64,000 nt of DNA from the NCBI RefSeq assembly GCF_001984575.1, contig NZ_LZNS01000001.1, positions 6,012,552 through 6,076,551 on the forward strand, written 5' to 3'. Every line of letters begins with the position of its first letter. Position 1 is the stretch's first letter. Source of the DNA: Streptomyces sp. MP131-18 (GTDB taxonomy: Bacteria > Actinomycetota > Actinomycetes > Streptomycetales > Streptomycetaceae). A program made the position numbers and the translations under genes. A model generated the notes under the pieces. It had not been told where the DNA came from, ran no database searches, and worked only from the letters and a program-made list of their open reading frames with translations. Positions 1-8,241 of the stretch are shown here, one piece after another.

Positions 1-925
1 CCCCCTGCCGCCGGACGGCCCGCCGCCGGACGGCCCGCCGCGCGCCGCCCCGCCGCAGGACGGCCCGTCGCTCGCCGCCGGTCGGCGGGCGCGGGCGCCG
101 CGCGGGAACGCGGTGGAGCTGCGCGGCGTCACCTTCGCCTACGGCGGCCGGGCCACGCCGGTCCTCGACGGCGTCGACCTGGCCGTGCCCGCGGGGCAGC
201 ACCTGGCCGTCGTCGGGCCGAGCGGCGCGGGCAAGTCGACGCTCGCGGCGCTGGCCGCCGGGCTGCTCGCGCCGCGGGCCGGCCAGGTGCGGCTGTGCGG
301 CGAGCCGGTCGCCGGGCGCGGGGCCGCCGACCTGGCCGCGCTGCGGGTGCTGATCCCGCAGGAGGCGTACGTCTTCGGCGGCAGCGTCGCCGACAACCTC
401 GGCTGCCTGCACCCCGGGCCGCCGGGCGACGCGGCGCTGCTCGCCGCGGTCGGGGCCGTCGGCGCGGAGGAACTCGTGGACCGCCTCGGCGGCCCAGGCG
501 GAACGGTCGATCCGGCGGCACTGTCCGCGGGCGAACGCCAACTGATCGCGCTGGCCCGGGCGTTCCTCTCGACCGCCCCGGTCGTCCTGCTCGACGAGGC
601 GACCTGCCACCTGGACCCGGCCGCGGAGGCGCGCGCCGAACGCGCCTTCGCGGCCCGCCCAGGCGGCACGCTCGTCGTCATCGCCCACCGCATCAGCTCG
701 GCCCGCAGGGCGGAACGGGCGCTCGTGCTCGACGGCGCGGACCTGCTCACCGGCACCCCGCGCGACCTGCTCACCCGCTCCGCCCTGTTCCGCGACCTGG
801 CCGCGGGCTGGTCAGACCCAGCCGGCGCCCCTGGCGATGCGGATGGCGTCGACCCGGTTCCTGGCGCCGGTCTTGCGTATCACCGCGGCGAGGTAGTTGC
901 GCACCGTTCCCTCCGCAAGCCATAA
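1..925 (+). CDS. ABC exporter ATP-binding region, 5' truncated by window edge
   Basis: The reading frame is open from base 2, through a proline-rich linker, into a full ATP-binding domain, so this is the C-terminal part of a longer protein, probably a fused permease-ATPase of the MsbA/LagD exporter type. A GTG at 113 could be read as a start, but it sits at the first strand of the nucleotide-binding domain and has no ribosome site. Counting from 113, Walker A (GPSGAGKS) is at about residues 35-42, the Q-loop (IPQEAYVFGGS) near 83, an unusual signature LSAGERQ near 139, Walker B (VVLLDEAT) near 157 and the switch His (IAHR) near 191. The last 114 nt run antisense into the luxR gene. The substrate cannot be inferred. 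Confidence 0.8.
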   Translation, partial: PLPPDGPPPDGPPRAAPPQDGPSLAAGRRARAPRGNAVELRGVTFAYGGRATPVLDGVDLAVPAGQHLAVVGPSGAGKSTLAALAAGLLAPRAGQVRLCGEPVAGRGAADLAALRVLIPQEAYVFGGSVADNLGCLHPGPPGDAALLAAVGAVGAEELVDRLGGPGGTVDPAALSAGERQLIALARAFLSTAPVVLLDEATCHLDPAAEARAERAFAARPGGTLVVIAHRISSARRAERALVLDGADLLTGTPRDLLTRSALFRDLAAGWSDPAGAPGDADGVDPVPGAGLAYHRGEVVAHRSLRKP

Positions 926-1417
926 CTCCCCGGCGATCTCCGGCACCGGGGCGCCGTCCGCGGCCAGGGACAGAACGCGCAGCTCGCGCGGGGTCAGCGG
1001 CATGCGGGAGGCGCTGAGGAAGTCGTAGGCCAGGGCGTCGTCCACGTAACGGCCGCCCTTGGCGACCGTGCGGATGGCGTCGAGCAGGCGCTGCGGTGCG
1101 GCCTCCTTGCTGACGTAGCCGAGCGCGCGCGCCTCGAAGGCCCGGTGCAGCAGGCCGGGTCTGCCGGCCGGGGCCAGTACCACCAGGCCGTGGTCCTCCG
1201 GGTCGTAGAGCCGGTGCGGCGCCGCGGCGTCCGCCAGCCGGGCGAACCCGGCGCAGGTCGCGTCGACGAGCCAGACGGCCTCCTGGCGGTGCGGCTCCAT
1301 CCGTGCCCATTCTTCCCAGGACGCGGGAATGACGTCGATGTCCTCCTCCGCACCGAGCAGTGAGGTCAGCGCGCAGCGCAGCAAGGTGTCATCGTGCACG
1401 AACAGCAACCGGATCAC
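812..1417 (-). CDS. LuxR-family response regulator
   Basis: A 201-residue two-domain transcription regulator. Residues 1-120 look like a receiver domain: an acidic pair at 9-10 (VHDD), a candidate phospho-acceptor Asp in WLVDA and a conserved Lys in YVSKEA. The C-terminal third is a LuxR/NarL helix-turn-helix (LTPRELRVLSLAADG, then EGTVRNYLAAVIRKTGARNR). The start is GTG at 1417, with GGAGG 8 nt upstream; the frame stays open to 1618 but the extra residues have no domain character. No sensor kinase gene is adjacent, so the partner is unknown. The gene converges on, and overlaps, the ABC gene by 114 nt. Confidence 0.88.
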   Translation of the reverse strand: MIRLLFVHDDTLLRCALTSLLGAEEDIDVIPASWEEWARMEPHRQEAVWLVDATCAGFARLADAAAPHRLYDPEDHGLVVLAPAGRPGLLHRAFEARALGYVSKEAAPQRLLDAIRTVAKGGRYVDDALAYDFLSASRMPLTPRELRVLSLAADGAPVPEIAGELWLAEGTVRNYLAAVIRKTGARNRVDAIRIARGAGWV

Positions 1418-1812
1418 GTGTGGTGCCTCCTTGGGCGGTGACTCGGACTCGTCCCTCGACCACCTAGTTTCCTCATATCCGTGCCCTGCGGTCCGGGGAA
1501 CGCCGACCCGGCCCGGTATGGGCAGGAAGCACGCCGGGGCGCACGGGGGCGCACGGAAGAAATGCGGCCCGCGTATTCCGGACAGTTTTCCGGGGCACCG
1601 GCGGGAAAACGCGTCCAACGGGGGGCATTTTCCCCGGGCAATTTCCTGCCCGATACCACGGAATTGCGTTCGGCGGGGCCCGAATGCGGAATCACGCGTA
1701 ATGCGGAAACGGGGGGAGCGGGCCGTCCGGACGGCGCCGGGGCAGGGCCGGCGGGCAGAGCCGACGAGGCTCAGGCGGCGGGACTCGGCCGCCGGGACTC
1801 AGGCGGCGGGGC
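1418..1812. other. Intergenic stretch without a supported gene
   Basis: About 395 bases between luxR and the DedA gene. The part nearest luxR is less GC-rich, as expected for a promoter region. Bases 1770-1812 contain near-copies of a CTCAGGCGGCGGG unit just downstream of the DedA stop. They can form a GCCGCC/GGCGGC stem that may help end DedA transcription. The open frames here show no recognisable protein. Confidence 0.5.
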
Positions 1813-2544
1813 TCAGGCGGTGGGTGCCGCCGTGGAGGTGGCCGCGGCGCCCTTGGCGGGCGCGCGGCGCAGCAGGCGGACGGCGACGGCGCCCGCCGCG
1901 ATCAGGGCCACCATCGACAGGCCGGTGCTGAACCAGCTGGCGCCCAGCAGCTGACCGCCGAGGTAGCCGATGCCGACGCTGTACCCGGTCCACACCACGG
2001 CCGCGAGCGCCGACCAGGGCAGGAAGTCCCGCGTGCGCCGCTGGGCCACGCCCGCGCCGAGGCTGACCACGGCGCGTCCGGCCGGGGCGAACCTGGCCAG
2101 CACGACCAGCGGCCCGCCGCCGCGGACCAGGGCGGACTCCAGCCGCTTGTGGGCGGCGGACAGCCGCCGCGAGCGCGCGATGGCGCTGTCGAAGCGGCGC
2201 CCGCCGCGGAGCGCGAGCCGGTAGGCGAGCAGGTCGCCGACGATCGAGGCGCTGGTGGCGCACAGGACGAGCACGAGCAGGTGCGGCAGCCGGGGGTCGG
2301 CGGAGCCGGGCCCGGGCAGGCCCGCGACATCGGCGGCGGCGCCGGCGGCCACGGTGGCCGCGGTCACGACCAGCGCGCCGCTGGGCAGGAGCGGCACGAA
2401 GACGTCGAGCAGGATGGAGGCGGCGACGATCACGTAGATCCACGGGGCGTACAGCAGTATCCCCAAGGTCTCCTGCACGGTGTCCCCGATTCCCCTGTCC
2501 GGTGCCGTGTGCGGCTGCGTGTTCGATCTGACGCGCTCTTGCAC
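1813..2544 (-). CDS. DedA/VTT-domain membrane protein
   Basis: A 243-residue polytopic membrane protein of the DedA (SNARE-associated, VTT) family, whose members act in membrane lipid homeostasis and lipid scrambling. Hydrophobic segments occur near residues 30-70, 80-105, 160-185 and 195-220. The family core is visible: LLDVFVPLLPSGALVV near the N-terminus, SIVGDLLAYRLALRGGRRF in the middle, then LARFAPAGRAVVSLGAGV. Arg and Gly residues in that last segment are typical DedA positions. The ATG at 2544 gives a 20-residue hydrophilic leader; a GTG at residue 22 is an alternative. It is divergent from the SOD-like gene. Confidence 0.85.
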   Translation of the reverse strand: MQERVRSNTQPHTAPDRGIGDTVQETLGILLYAPWIYVIVAASILLDVFVPLLPSGALVVTAATVAAGAAADVAGLPGPGSADPRLPHLLVLVLCATSASIVGDLLAYRLALRGGRRFDSAIARSRRLSAAHKRLESALVRGGGPLVVLARFAPAGRAVVSLGAGVAQRRTRDFLPWSALAAVVWTGYSVGIGYLGGQLLGASWFSTGLSMVALIAAGAVAVRLLRRAPAKGAAATSTAAPTA

Positions 2545-2623
2545 GGCTTTGGTTCCGCCGTACAGCGTACGCCTGGGTCCTCCGCGCGGTGCACGCGGGT
2601 GCGTGTGGTGGGCATCTCAAAGT

Positions 2624-2636
2624 CTGCACTGTGCAG
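2624..2636. promoter_or_regulatory. 13-bp palindrome upstream of the SOD-like gene
   Basis: CTGCACTGTGCAG is a perfect palindrome around a central T. It lies 40 nt before the ATG of the SOD-like gene in the region shared with the divergent DedA gene. It could be an operator; the protein is unknown. Confidence 0.35.
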
Positions 2637-2675
2637 GGTGAACCGGGGGAAGGCAATCACCATGAAGGAGATCGG

Positions 2676-3254
2676 ATGAAAATTCTCGCGACGGGCGCGG
2701 CCGCCATGGCGGCGGTGCTCGCCACGGCGGGCGCCGCGGTGGCCGCTGCCGGACAGGGCGATGTGCTGCTGTACGACGCCGGGCGCTTCGCCCCGGTGGG
2801 CGAGGCGGGCGGCGAGGTGCCGAAGGCGGTGACCTACGACGAGGAGCTGGTGCCGGCCGGTTCCACGATCCACGTCGCCCAGGCCATCAGGGGTGAGGCC
2901 ATGCAGATCGAGGTTGCCGCGCTCGGCCTGGTGCCCGGCCACACCTACGGCACCCACGTGCACACCGAACCGTGCGGTGCCGACCCGGCCGACGCGGGCG
3001 GCCACTACCAGGACCAGCCGGGCGTGGTCGACGCGCGGAACGAGGTCTGGCTGGACTTCACGGTCGACGCGCAGGGCGTGGGCAAGGCGGAGGTCGGCAA
3101 GAACTGGCTGTTCCGCACGGGCGGCGCGGGCTCGGTGGTGCTGCACGAGCGCGCCACGTCCGAGGGCCACGACGAGCACCCGCCGGGCGACGCGGGCGGC
3201 CGGGTGGCGTGCTTCACCCTCCCGTTCGCCGGCGAGGACGCGGCCGCCCGCTGA
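2676..3254 (+). CDS. Secreted Cu/Zn superoxide dismutase-like protein
   Basis: A 192-residue exported protein of the SodC family. Residues 1-26 form a signal peptide (MKILATGAAAMAAVLATAGAA). The copper-site motif is seen as GTHVHTEPCG, a further His in GGHYQ, a His-rich segment GHDEHPPGDAGG, and the C-terminal GGRVAC carrying the conserved active-site Arg and disulphide Cys. Loop sequences differ from classic SodC, so enzymatic activity is likely but not certain; structural copper-binding relatives exist. The ATG at 2676 has AAGGAG 5 nt upstream, and a preceding in-frame ATG is not needed. A perfect hairpin follows the stop. Confidence 0.82.
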   Translation: MKILATGAAAMAAVLATAGAAVAAAGQGDVLLYDAGRFAPVGEAGGEVPKAVTYDEELVPAGSTIHVAQAIRGEAMQIEVAALGLVPGHTYGTHVHTEPCGADPADAGGHYQDQPGVVDARNEVWLDFTVDAQGVGKAEVGKNWLFRTGGAGSVVLHERATSEGHDEHPPGDAGGRVACFTLPFAGEDAAAR

Positions 3255-3277
3255 GACGGCGGCGGCGCCACGGCCCC

Positions 3278-3304
3278 TTCCCGCCCGGCCCACCCGGGCG
3301 GGAA
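3278..3304. terminator. Bidirectional terminator between SOD-like and HAD genes
   Basis: A perfect 11-bp stem (TTCCCGCCCGG with its complement) and a 5-nt loop lie 24 nt after the SOD-like stop, between two convergent genes. The flanks are TT on one side and AA on the other; there is no long U tract, as is common in actinomycetes. Confidence 0.7.
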
Positions 3305-3410
3305 CCCGCCCGGCGCGCAACGCCGTTCACACCTGTGCGCCCCCCGGTGAACGGTCGCCGGTGAACGGCCGTCGGCGGGCGGTCAGGGGCAGGCGGTCAG
3401 CGGCGGACGA

Positions 3411-4100
3411 TCACGGGCTGACGGTGAGGCGGATGAGGCCGTCGGCCGGGGGGAAGCCCTCGGGGCGTGCCCGGGGGGCCGCCTCGACCCGCACCTGCTC
3501 CAGGGTGGCGGCGTAGGCGGTGGGGGCGAGCGCCGCGGCCCGCGGGCCGACGCCGATCACGCGCATCCCCGCGGCGCGGGCCGCGGCGATGCCCGCGGCG
3601 GAGTCCTCGAAGACGAGGCAGTCGGCCGGGTCCACGCCGAGCTCGGCGGCGCCCTTGAGGAAGCCCTCCGGGTCCGGCTTGCTCGCGCTGACCGACTCGG
3701 CGGTGATCCGCACGTCCGGCATCCGCAGCCCGGCCGCCGCCATGCGCGCGTCGGACAGGGCGGTGTCCGCGGAGGTGACCAGCGCGTGCGGGGCCGCGGC
3801 GATGGCCGCGAGGAAGTCCTGGGCGCCGGGGATGGGCACGACGCCCTCGGTGTCGGCGGTCTCCCGGGCCAGCAGCCGGGCGGCGTCCGCCCGGTGCTCC
3901 GCCATCGGCCGCTCGGGCAGCAGCTCGGCCATGGTGGCGTACGCCTGCCGTCCGTGCATGATCGCGAAGACGCGGGCCGGGTCGACGTCCCGCGCCTCGG
4001 CCCACGACCGCCAGACGCGTTCGACGACCGCGTCGGAGTCGAGCAGGGTGCCGTCCATGTCGAGGAGGAGTGCGCGGGCCGTCAGGGTGAGGGGCGACAT
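3411..4100 (-). CDS. HAD-superfamily sugar-phosphatase-like hydrolase
   Basis: A 229-residue haloacid-dehalogenase phosphatase. Motif I is LLLDMDGTLLDSD at residues 11-23, with the nucleophile and acid Asp pair. Motif II Ser/Thr is in LVTSADT near residue 109, motif III Lys in SASKPDPEGFL near 140, and motif IV in CLVFEDSAAGI near 162. The helical cap between motifs I and II (EVWRSWAEARDVDP region) resembles small sugar-phosphate and phosphoglycolate phosphatases. The ATG at 4100 has AGGAG 10 nt upstream; longer frames lack domain sense. It stands alone between two terminators. Confidence 0.85.
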   Translation of the reverse strand: MSPLTLTARALLLDMDGTLLDSDAVVERVWRSWAEARDVDPARVFAIMHGRQAYATMAELLPERPMAEHRADAARLLARETADTEGVVPIPGAQDFLAAIAAAPHALVTSADTALSDARMAAAGLRMPDVRITAESVSASKPDPEGFLKGAAELGVDPADCLVFEDSAAGIAAARAAGMRVIGVGPRAAALAPTAYAATLEQVRVEAAPRARPEGFPPADGLIRLTVSP

Positions 4101-4141
4101 CGGTGGCAGGCTCCTGGGGCGATGCGGGCGGACGGGAAGCC

Positions 4142-4185
4142 AGTGGCCCCGCCCGTTTACGGTCGGGGAAGCGGGCGGAACCACT
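4142..4185 (-). terminator. Hairpin terminator downstream of DHA2 transporter gene
   Basis: Arms at 4142-4155 and 4172-4185 pair over 14 positions. In the minus-strand RNA the only non-Watson-Crick pairs are two G-U wobbles, while the plus-strand RNA would have two mismatches, so the structure fits minus-strand transcription. It lies about 90 nt past the transporter stop. There is no U tract. Confidence 0.6.
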
Positions 4186-4275
4186 TTGTTTTTCAACGGT
4201 ACAAAACCGGGGGCGGGTTGCGCCACCCCCCACCGGCATCCGGAACGAAAGCGTCGCCGCGCGTTCGACCCCGGT

Positions 4276-6282
4276 TCACGTCGGGCCGCCCCGCGGCCAC
4301 TCGGCCCGTGAGCCGCCCAGCTCCCGGCTGAGGTCGTGCACCAGCTCGGCCAGATCCCGCGGCCGGTCCGGGCCCCACCAGTCGCCGAGCAGCTCGCCCA
4401 GCGCGTTCTCCCGCGCCTCGGCCAGCCGGTCCGCCACGCGGCGGCCCGCGTCCGTGAGTACCAGCGACAGGCCCTGCCGCACGGCGAGCCCGCGTTCCTC
4501 CACCTGCCGCGCGGCCGCCGTCACGACGTCGAGCGGCACCGCGGCCCGGTCCGCGAGCAGCCCCGGCTCCGCCGAGCCGTCCCGCGCCATGCGCAGCAGC
4601 AGCCAGCACGCGGCCGGCAGCAGGTCCACGCCGGCCGCCGCGGCGATCCGCCGGTACATGTCGCGCCGCCCGGCGCGCGAGCCGAGCGCGGACAGCGCGC
4701 GGGCGCACTCCTCGCGGGACGAACGCTGAACGGGGCTCGGCGGCACCGCCTCGCCGAGGTCGGGGGCGTGGACGCTTTCGCGCAACGGGTCCTCGCGCAG
4801 CAGCCAGGCCAGCACGTGGGCGAGCACGACCACCGGGACCGCGTACAGGAACACGGCGGTGATGGCGTCCGCATAGGCGCCGAGCGCCGCCGCGCGGGCG
4901 GCGGCGGGCAGGGCGCCCAGGCCCTCCGGGTCGTGCAGCAGCGACTCGACCGTCACGCCCGCGGGCAGTTCCGCGCCGCCCAGCGCGTCGTGCAGACCGT
5001 CCCGCAGGCGGCCGGTGAACACCGTGCCGAGCACCGCCACGCCGAAGGCCGCGCCGATGGAGCGGAAGAACGTCACCCCCGACGTCGCCACGCCCAGGTC
5101 GCCGTAGGGCACCGCGTTCTGCACGGCCAGCACCAGCACCTGGAGCACCATGCCGATGCCCATGCCGAACACGGCGAAGCAGACGCCCATCTCCAGGTTG
5201 CCGCTGTCGCGGTCGAGGGTGTGCAGGAGCACCAGGCCGACGGCGGTGACGGCCGTGCCGAGCACGGGGAAGACCTTCCACCGGCCGGTGCGGCTGATCA
5301 GCTGCCCGGAGAGGGTCGAGGTCAGCAGCAGCCCGAGCACCATCGGCAGCAGGTGCACGCCGGAGAGGGTGGGCGAGATGCCGTGCACCACCTGGAGGAA
5401 GGTGGGCAGGTAGGTCATGCCGCCGAACAGCGCGAAGCCGACGACGAAGGCGATGGCGCAGGACAGCGTGAACGTCCGGTTGCGGAAGAGGGCCGGCGGC
5501 AGCACCGGTTCTGCGGCGCGGCGTTCCACCCGCACGAACGCGGCCAGGCACACCGCCGCCGGCACGGCCAGGGCGGCGATCTGCCACGAGCCCCAGTCCC
5601 AGGTGGTGCCGCCGAGCGAGGCGATGACGACGAAGGCCCCGGCGGCCGCGGCGATGAGGAGCGAGCCCGCGTAGTCGATCACGTGCCGCTCCCGGCGGGC
5701 CGGGAGGTGCAGGACGGCCGCGATCACCGCCAGCGCCACGCCGCCCACGGGCACGTTGACGTAGAACACCCAGCGCCAGCCGAGGTGGTCCACGAACAGC
5801 CCGCCGAGCAGCGGCCCCAGCACGCTGGTGGCGCCGAAGACGGCGCCGAACAGGCCCTGGTACCGGCCGCGTTCGCGAGGCGGCACCAGGTCGCCGACGA
5901 TGGCCATGGAGAGCACGATCAGCCCGCCGCCGCCGAGCCCCTGGAGGAACCTGAAGGCGATCAGCTCGGGCATGTTCCGCGCGAGACCGCACAGCACGGA
6001 CCCGGCCAGGAAGATCACCACGGCCGTCTGGAACAGCCTCTTCCGGCCGTATTGGTCGCCGAGCTTCCCCCAGAGCGGTGTGCCTGCCGTGGCGGCCAGC
6101 AGATAGGCGGTGACGACCCACGAGAGGTGGTCGAGGCCGCCGAGATCACCCACGATCGTCGGCAGCGCGGTGGCGACGATCGTCTGGTCGAGCGCGGCCA
6201 GGAAAAGGCCGAGCAGCAGGGCACTCATCGACAGCCACAGGGTGCCGCGGGACTGCCGGGCGGGCGGGGGCCGCACGGTCAT
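4276..6282 (-). CDS. DHA2-family MFS exporter with C-terminal winged-helix domain
   Basis: A 668-residue drug/proton antiporter of the EmrB/QacA type with 14 predicted membrane spans in residues 1-510. Motif D1 (LDQTIVATALPTIVGDLG) is near residue 32, motif A (GKLGDQYGRKRLF) near 71, and motif C (LGPLLGGLFVDHLGWRWVF) near 152. Residues 530-668 are soluble and resemble a MarR-like winged helix (LLADRAAVPLDVVTAAARQ, then a wing and LTDAGRRVADRLAEAR). The ATG at 6282 has AGGAGG 7 nt upstream. The frame remains open 288 codons further upstream without domain content. The soluble tail may sense substrate or bind DNA at the membrane; that is inference. Confidence 0.88.
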   Translation of the reverse strand: MTVRPPPARQSRGTLWLSMSALLLGLFLAALDQTIVATALPTIVGDLGGLDHLSWVVTAYLLAATAGTPLWGKLGDQYGRKRLFQTAVVIFLAGSVLCGLARNMPELIAFRFLQGLGGGGLIVLSMAIVGDLVPPRERGRYQGLFGAVFGATSVLGPLLGGLFVDHLGWRWVFYVNVPVGGVALAVIAAVLHLPARRERHVIDYAGSLLIAAAAGAFVVIASLGGTTWDWGSWQIAALAVPAAVCLAAFVRVERRAAEPVLPPALFRNRTFTLSCAIAFVVGFALFGGMTYLPTFLQVVHGISPTLSGVHLLPMVLGLLLTSTLSGQLISRTGRWKVFPVLGTAVTAVGLVLLHTLDRDSGNLEMGVCFAVFGMGIGMVLQVLVLAVQNAVPYGDLGVATSGVTFFRSIGAAFGVAVLGTVFTGRLRDGLHDALGGAELPAGVTVESLLHDPEGLGALPAAARAAALGAYADAITAVFLYAVPVVVLAHVLAWLLREDPLRESVHAPDLGEAVPPSPVQRSSREECARALSALGSRAGRRDMYRRIAAAAGVDLLPAACWLLLRMARDGSAEPGLLADRAAVPLDVVTAAARQVEERGLAVRQGLSLVLTDAGRRVADRLAEARENALGELLGDWWGPDRPRDLAELVHDLSRELGGSRAEWPRGGPT

Positions 6283-6491
6283 GGGCGCCTCCTCGCGCTC
6301 GTCGCGGGCGCCGGCCCGGTGCCGGCGCCGCACCGCTGTCACGCGGGTGTCCGGCGCACACGTGGTCTGCACGTGCAGCGTTGAGGCCATTTTGTCCGGA
6401 ATCTGCGTGTCCGGCTTGTTGAGCGACTCCCCGGCCACCCCCACCCGGGTGGTGCATAATCGCTGCCAATCGACCGGGAGGGGAGCGCGCG

Positions 6492-7391
6492 ATGACCGAC
6501 CGGGCCGAGTGTCTGATATGCGGTCGGCCCTCGCTGTCCACCGGAGAGCCGGACTGCCGGTGCTGGACGCACTCCCTCTCCCACCCGGTCGACCCCCCGC
6601 AGCACGGCCCCGATCCGGCCGACGTCGCGCTGTTCCCCCTCGACCCGTCCGGCCCGCCCGGCCCGCCGGCCCCCGCCGCCGCGCCGCCGCCGCGGGACGC
6701 GGATTCCGTGGTCGTGCACGGCTCGCACCGCCCGCCCGCCTCCCACCGCAAGCCGCGGGAACGCCACCGCATCGCCGTGGCGGCCGGCGGGGCCGTCGCC
6801 GCGGTCGTCGGCTGCACCGCGCTCGCCGCCTCGCTGCTCGGCGGCAACGGGCGCCACGAACAGGTCCTCGACACCGACGGCACCGGGCCGAGCGTCGCCC
6901 TGCCGGACGGCCAGGAGGTCCTGCCCGACCGCGGGGAGCCGCCGCCCGAGCCGGAAGGGGACACCCCGCGGCCGGGGCCCACCCCGGAGACCGAAGGGAC
7001 CGAACGGCCGGACACCGGGGAACCGGAGCCCGACCCCTCGCCCACGACCGGCGGCCCCGACCCCACCCCCACCGACGAGCCGGAGCCCACCGGCCCCCCG
7101 GCCACGCCGGACCCGCCGCCCACCACGCCCGCACCCACGACCCCACCGCCGCAGGAGGAGGTGGACCCGGTACTCGACGCGGGCGACGAAGGCCCCGAGG
7201 TCGCCGAGCTCCAGCTGCGGCTGCGCCAGCTCAACTGGGTCTACAACGGCGAGGCCCACGGCCGTTACGACGAGGAGACCAGGGCCGCCGTCGCCCGCTT
7301 CCAGTCGGCCTACGGCGTGCAGGGCGACCCGGAGGGCGTCTACGGCCCCCACACCCGGCAGGCGCTGGAGCAGCACACCACCGCGCCCTGA
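6492..7391 (+). CDS. Membrane-anchored peptidoglycan-binding protein
   Basis: A 299-residue protein with three parts. Residues 1-25 hold a small Cys cluster (CLICGRP, later CRCW) that may bind zinc in the cytoplasm. One membrane span follows at about 95-115 (IAVAAGGAVAAVVGCTALAASLL). A long Pro/Glu/Thr-rich spacer leads outward to a C-terminal peptidoglycan-binding domain of PF01471 type (GPEVAELQLRLRQLNW, YDEETRAAVARFQSAYGV, YGPHTRQALE). The ATG at 6492 has a GGGGAG site 7 nt upstream. It probably tethers the envelope to the wall. It converges on the ECF operon with only 10 nt between stops. Confidence 0.83.
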   Translation: MTDRAECLICGRPSLSTGEPDCRCWTHSLSHPVDPPQHGPDPADVALFPLDPSGPPGPPAPAAAPPPRDADSVVVHGSHRPPASHRKPRERHRIAVAAGGAVAAVVGCTALAASLLGGNGRHEQVLDTDGTGPSVALPDGQEVLPDRGEPPPEPEGDTPRPGPTPETEGTERPDTGEPEPDPSPTTGGPDPTPTDEPEPTGPPATPDPPPTTPAPTTPPPQEEVDPVLDAGDEGPEVAELQLRLRQLNWVYNGEAHGRYDEETRAAVARFQSAYGVQGDPEGVYGPHTRQALEQHTTAP

Positions 7392-7401
7392 CGCGCCGCC
7401 C

Positions 7402-8241
7402 TCACTCGAAGCGGACCGGCTCCTCGAACGCCGCCCGCCGCGTGGCCCGGCGCAGTGCCCGCAGCACGCTCCCGCCGCAGACCAGGATCAGCACCACGGT
7501 CAGCAGCGCGCGCGGCACGTCCCAGCCCAGCGACGTCGTCGCCACGTAGGCCGCGTAACGGGCCAGGTTGTCCGGCAGCGGATCGCCGGGAACGAAGGAG
7601 ATGCCGCTGCTCATGCCCGCCAGGTACGGCCAGCCCTGGAGGTTCATCACCAGCCCGTAGGCCAGCGACGACACCGCGCCGTACGCGGCCAGCAGCGCCA
7701 GCTCGCCCCGGCCGCGGAGGCTGTGCGGCCCCGGCAGCAGCCCGGCGCCCATCGTCAGCCAGCCCATCGACAGCATCTGGAACGGCATCCACGGGCCGAC
7801 GCCACCGGTCAGCAGCGCCGAGGCGAACATCGACACCGCACCGAGGACGAAGCCGAAGCCGGGGCCGAGCACCCGGCCGGACAGGACCATGAGGAAGAAC
7901 ATCGGCTGGAGCCCGGCGGTGCCCGCGCCCAGCGGGCGCAGCGCGGCCCCGGCCGCGGCCAGCACCCCCAGCATTGCCACGGCCTTCGCGTCGAGACCGG
8001 TGTCGGCGACGGTGGCGACCGCGACGGCCAGCAGCAGCGGCAGCATCAGCGCGAACAGCCAGGGCGCGTCGCCGGAGTGGGCGAGCCCGGAGCCCGAATC
8101 GGCCAGCAGCGGCCAGCCGAACGCGGCCACCCCGGCCGCGGACACCAGCGCCAGCGCGGCGGCCGACCGCGGCCCGAGCCGCACCGCCGCCGGCCGCCGC
8201 GCCACGGGCCGCCGCGCCGGCCGTTCCCGCGGCCCGTTCAT
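7402..8241 (-). CDS. ECF transporter S component, cobalamin-riboswitch operon
   Basis: A 279-residue integral membrane protein, last gene of the riboswitch-controlled operon. It has a basic N-terminus and about six hydrophobic segments between residues 30 and 255. The stretch GLQPMFFLMVLSGRVLGPGF followed by GGVGPWMPFQMLSMGW is typical of substrate-binding S subunits of energy-coupling-factor importers. The ATG at 8241 overlaps the stop of the ATPase gene (ATGA). Given the upstream B12 riboswitch, the likely substrate is cobalamin, a corrinoid precursor or cobalt; the first two fit better because two surface proteins are encoded upstream. Confidence 0.8.
   Translation of the reverse strand: MNGPRERPARRPVARRPAAVRLGPRSAAALALVSAAGVAAFGWPLLADSGSGLAHSGDAPWLFALMLPLLLAVAVATVADTGLDAKAVAMLGVLAAAGAALRPLGAGTAGLQPMFFLMVLSGRVLGPGFGFVLGAVSMFASALLTGGVGPWMPFQMLSMGWLTMGAGLLPGPHSLRGRGELALLAAYGAVSSLAYGLVMNLQGWPYLAGMSSGISFVPGDPLPDNLARYAAYVATTSLGWDVPRALLTVVLILVCGGSVLRALRRATRRAAFEEPVRFE

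Noticed and set aside
1481..1954. 157-codon plus-strand frame upstream of and across the DedA 3' end
   Set aside because: It is antisense to the DedA gene at its end and consists of Ala/Gly/Arg runs and the short CTCAGGCGG repeats.
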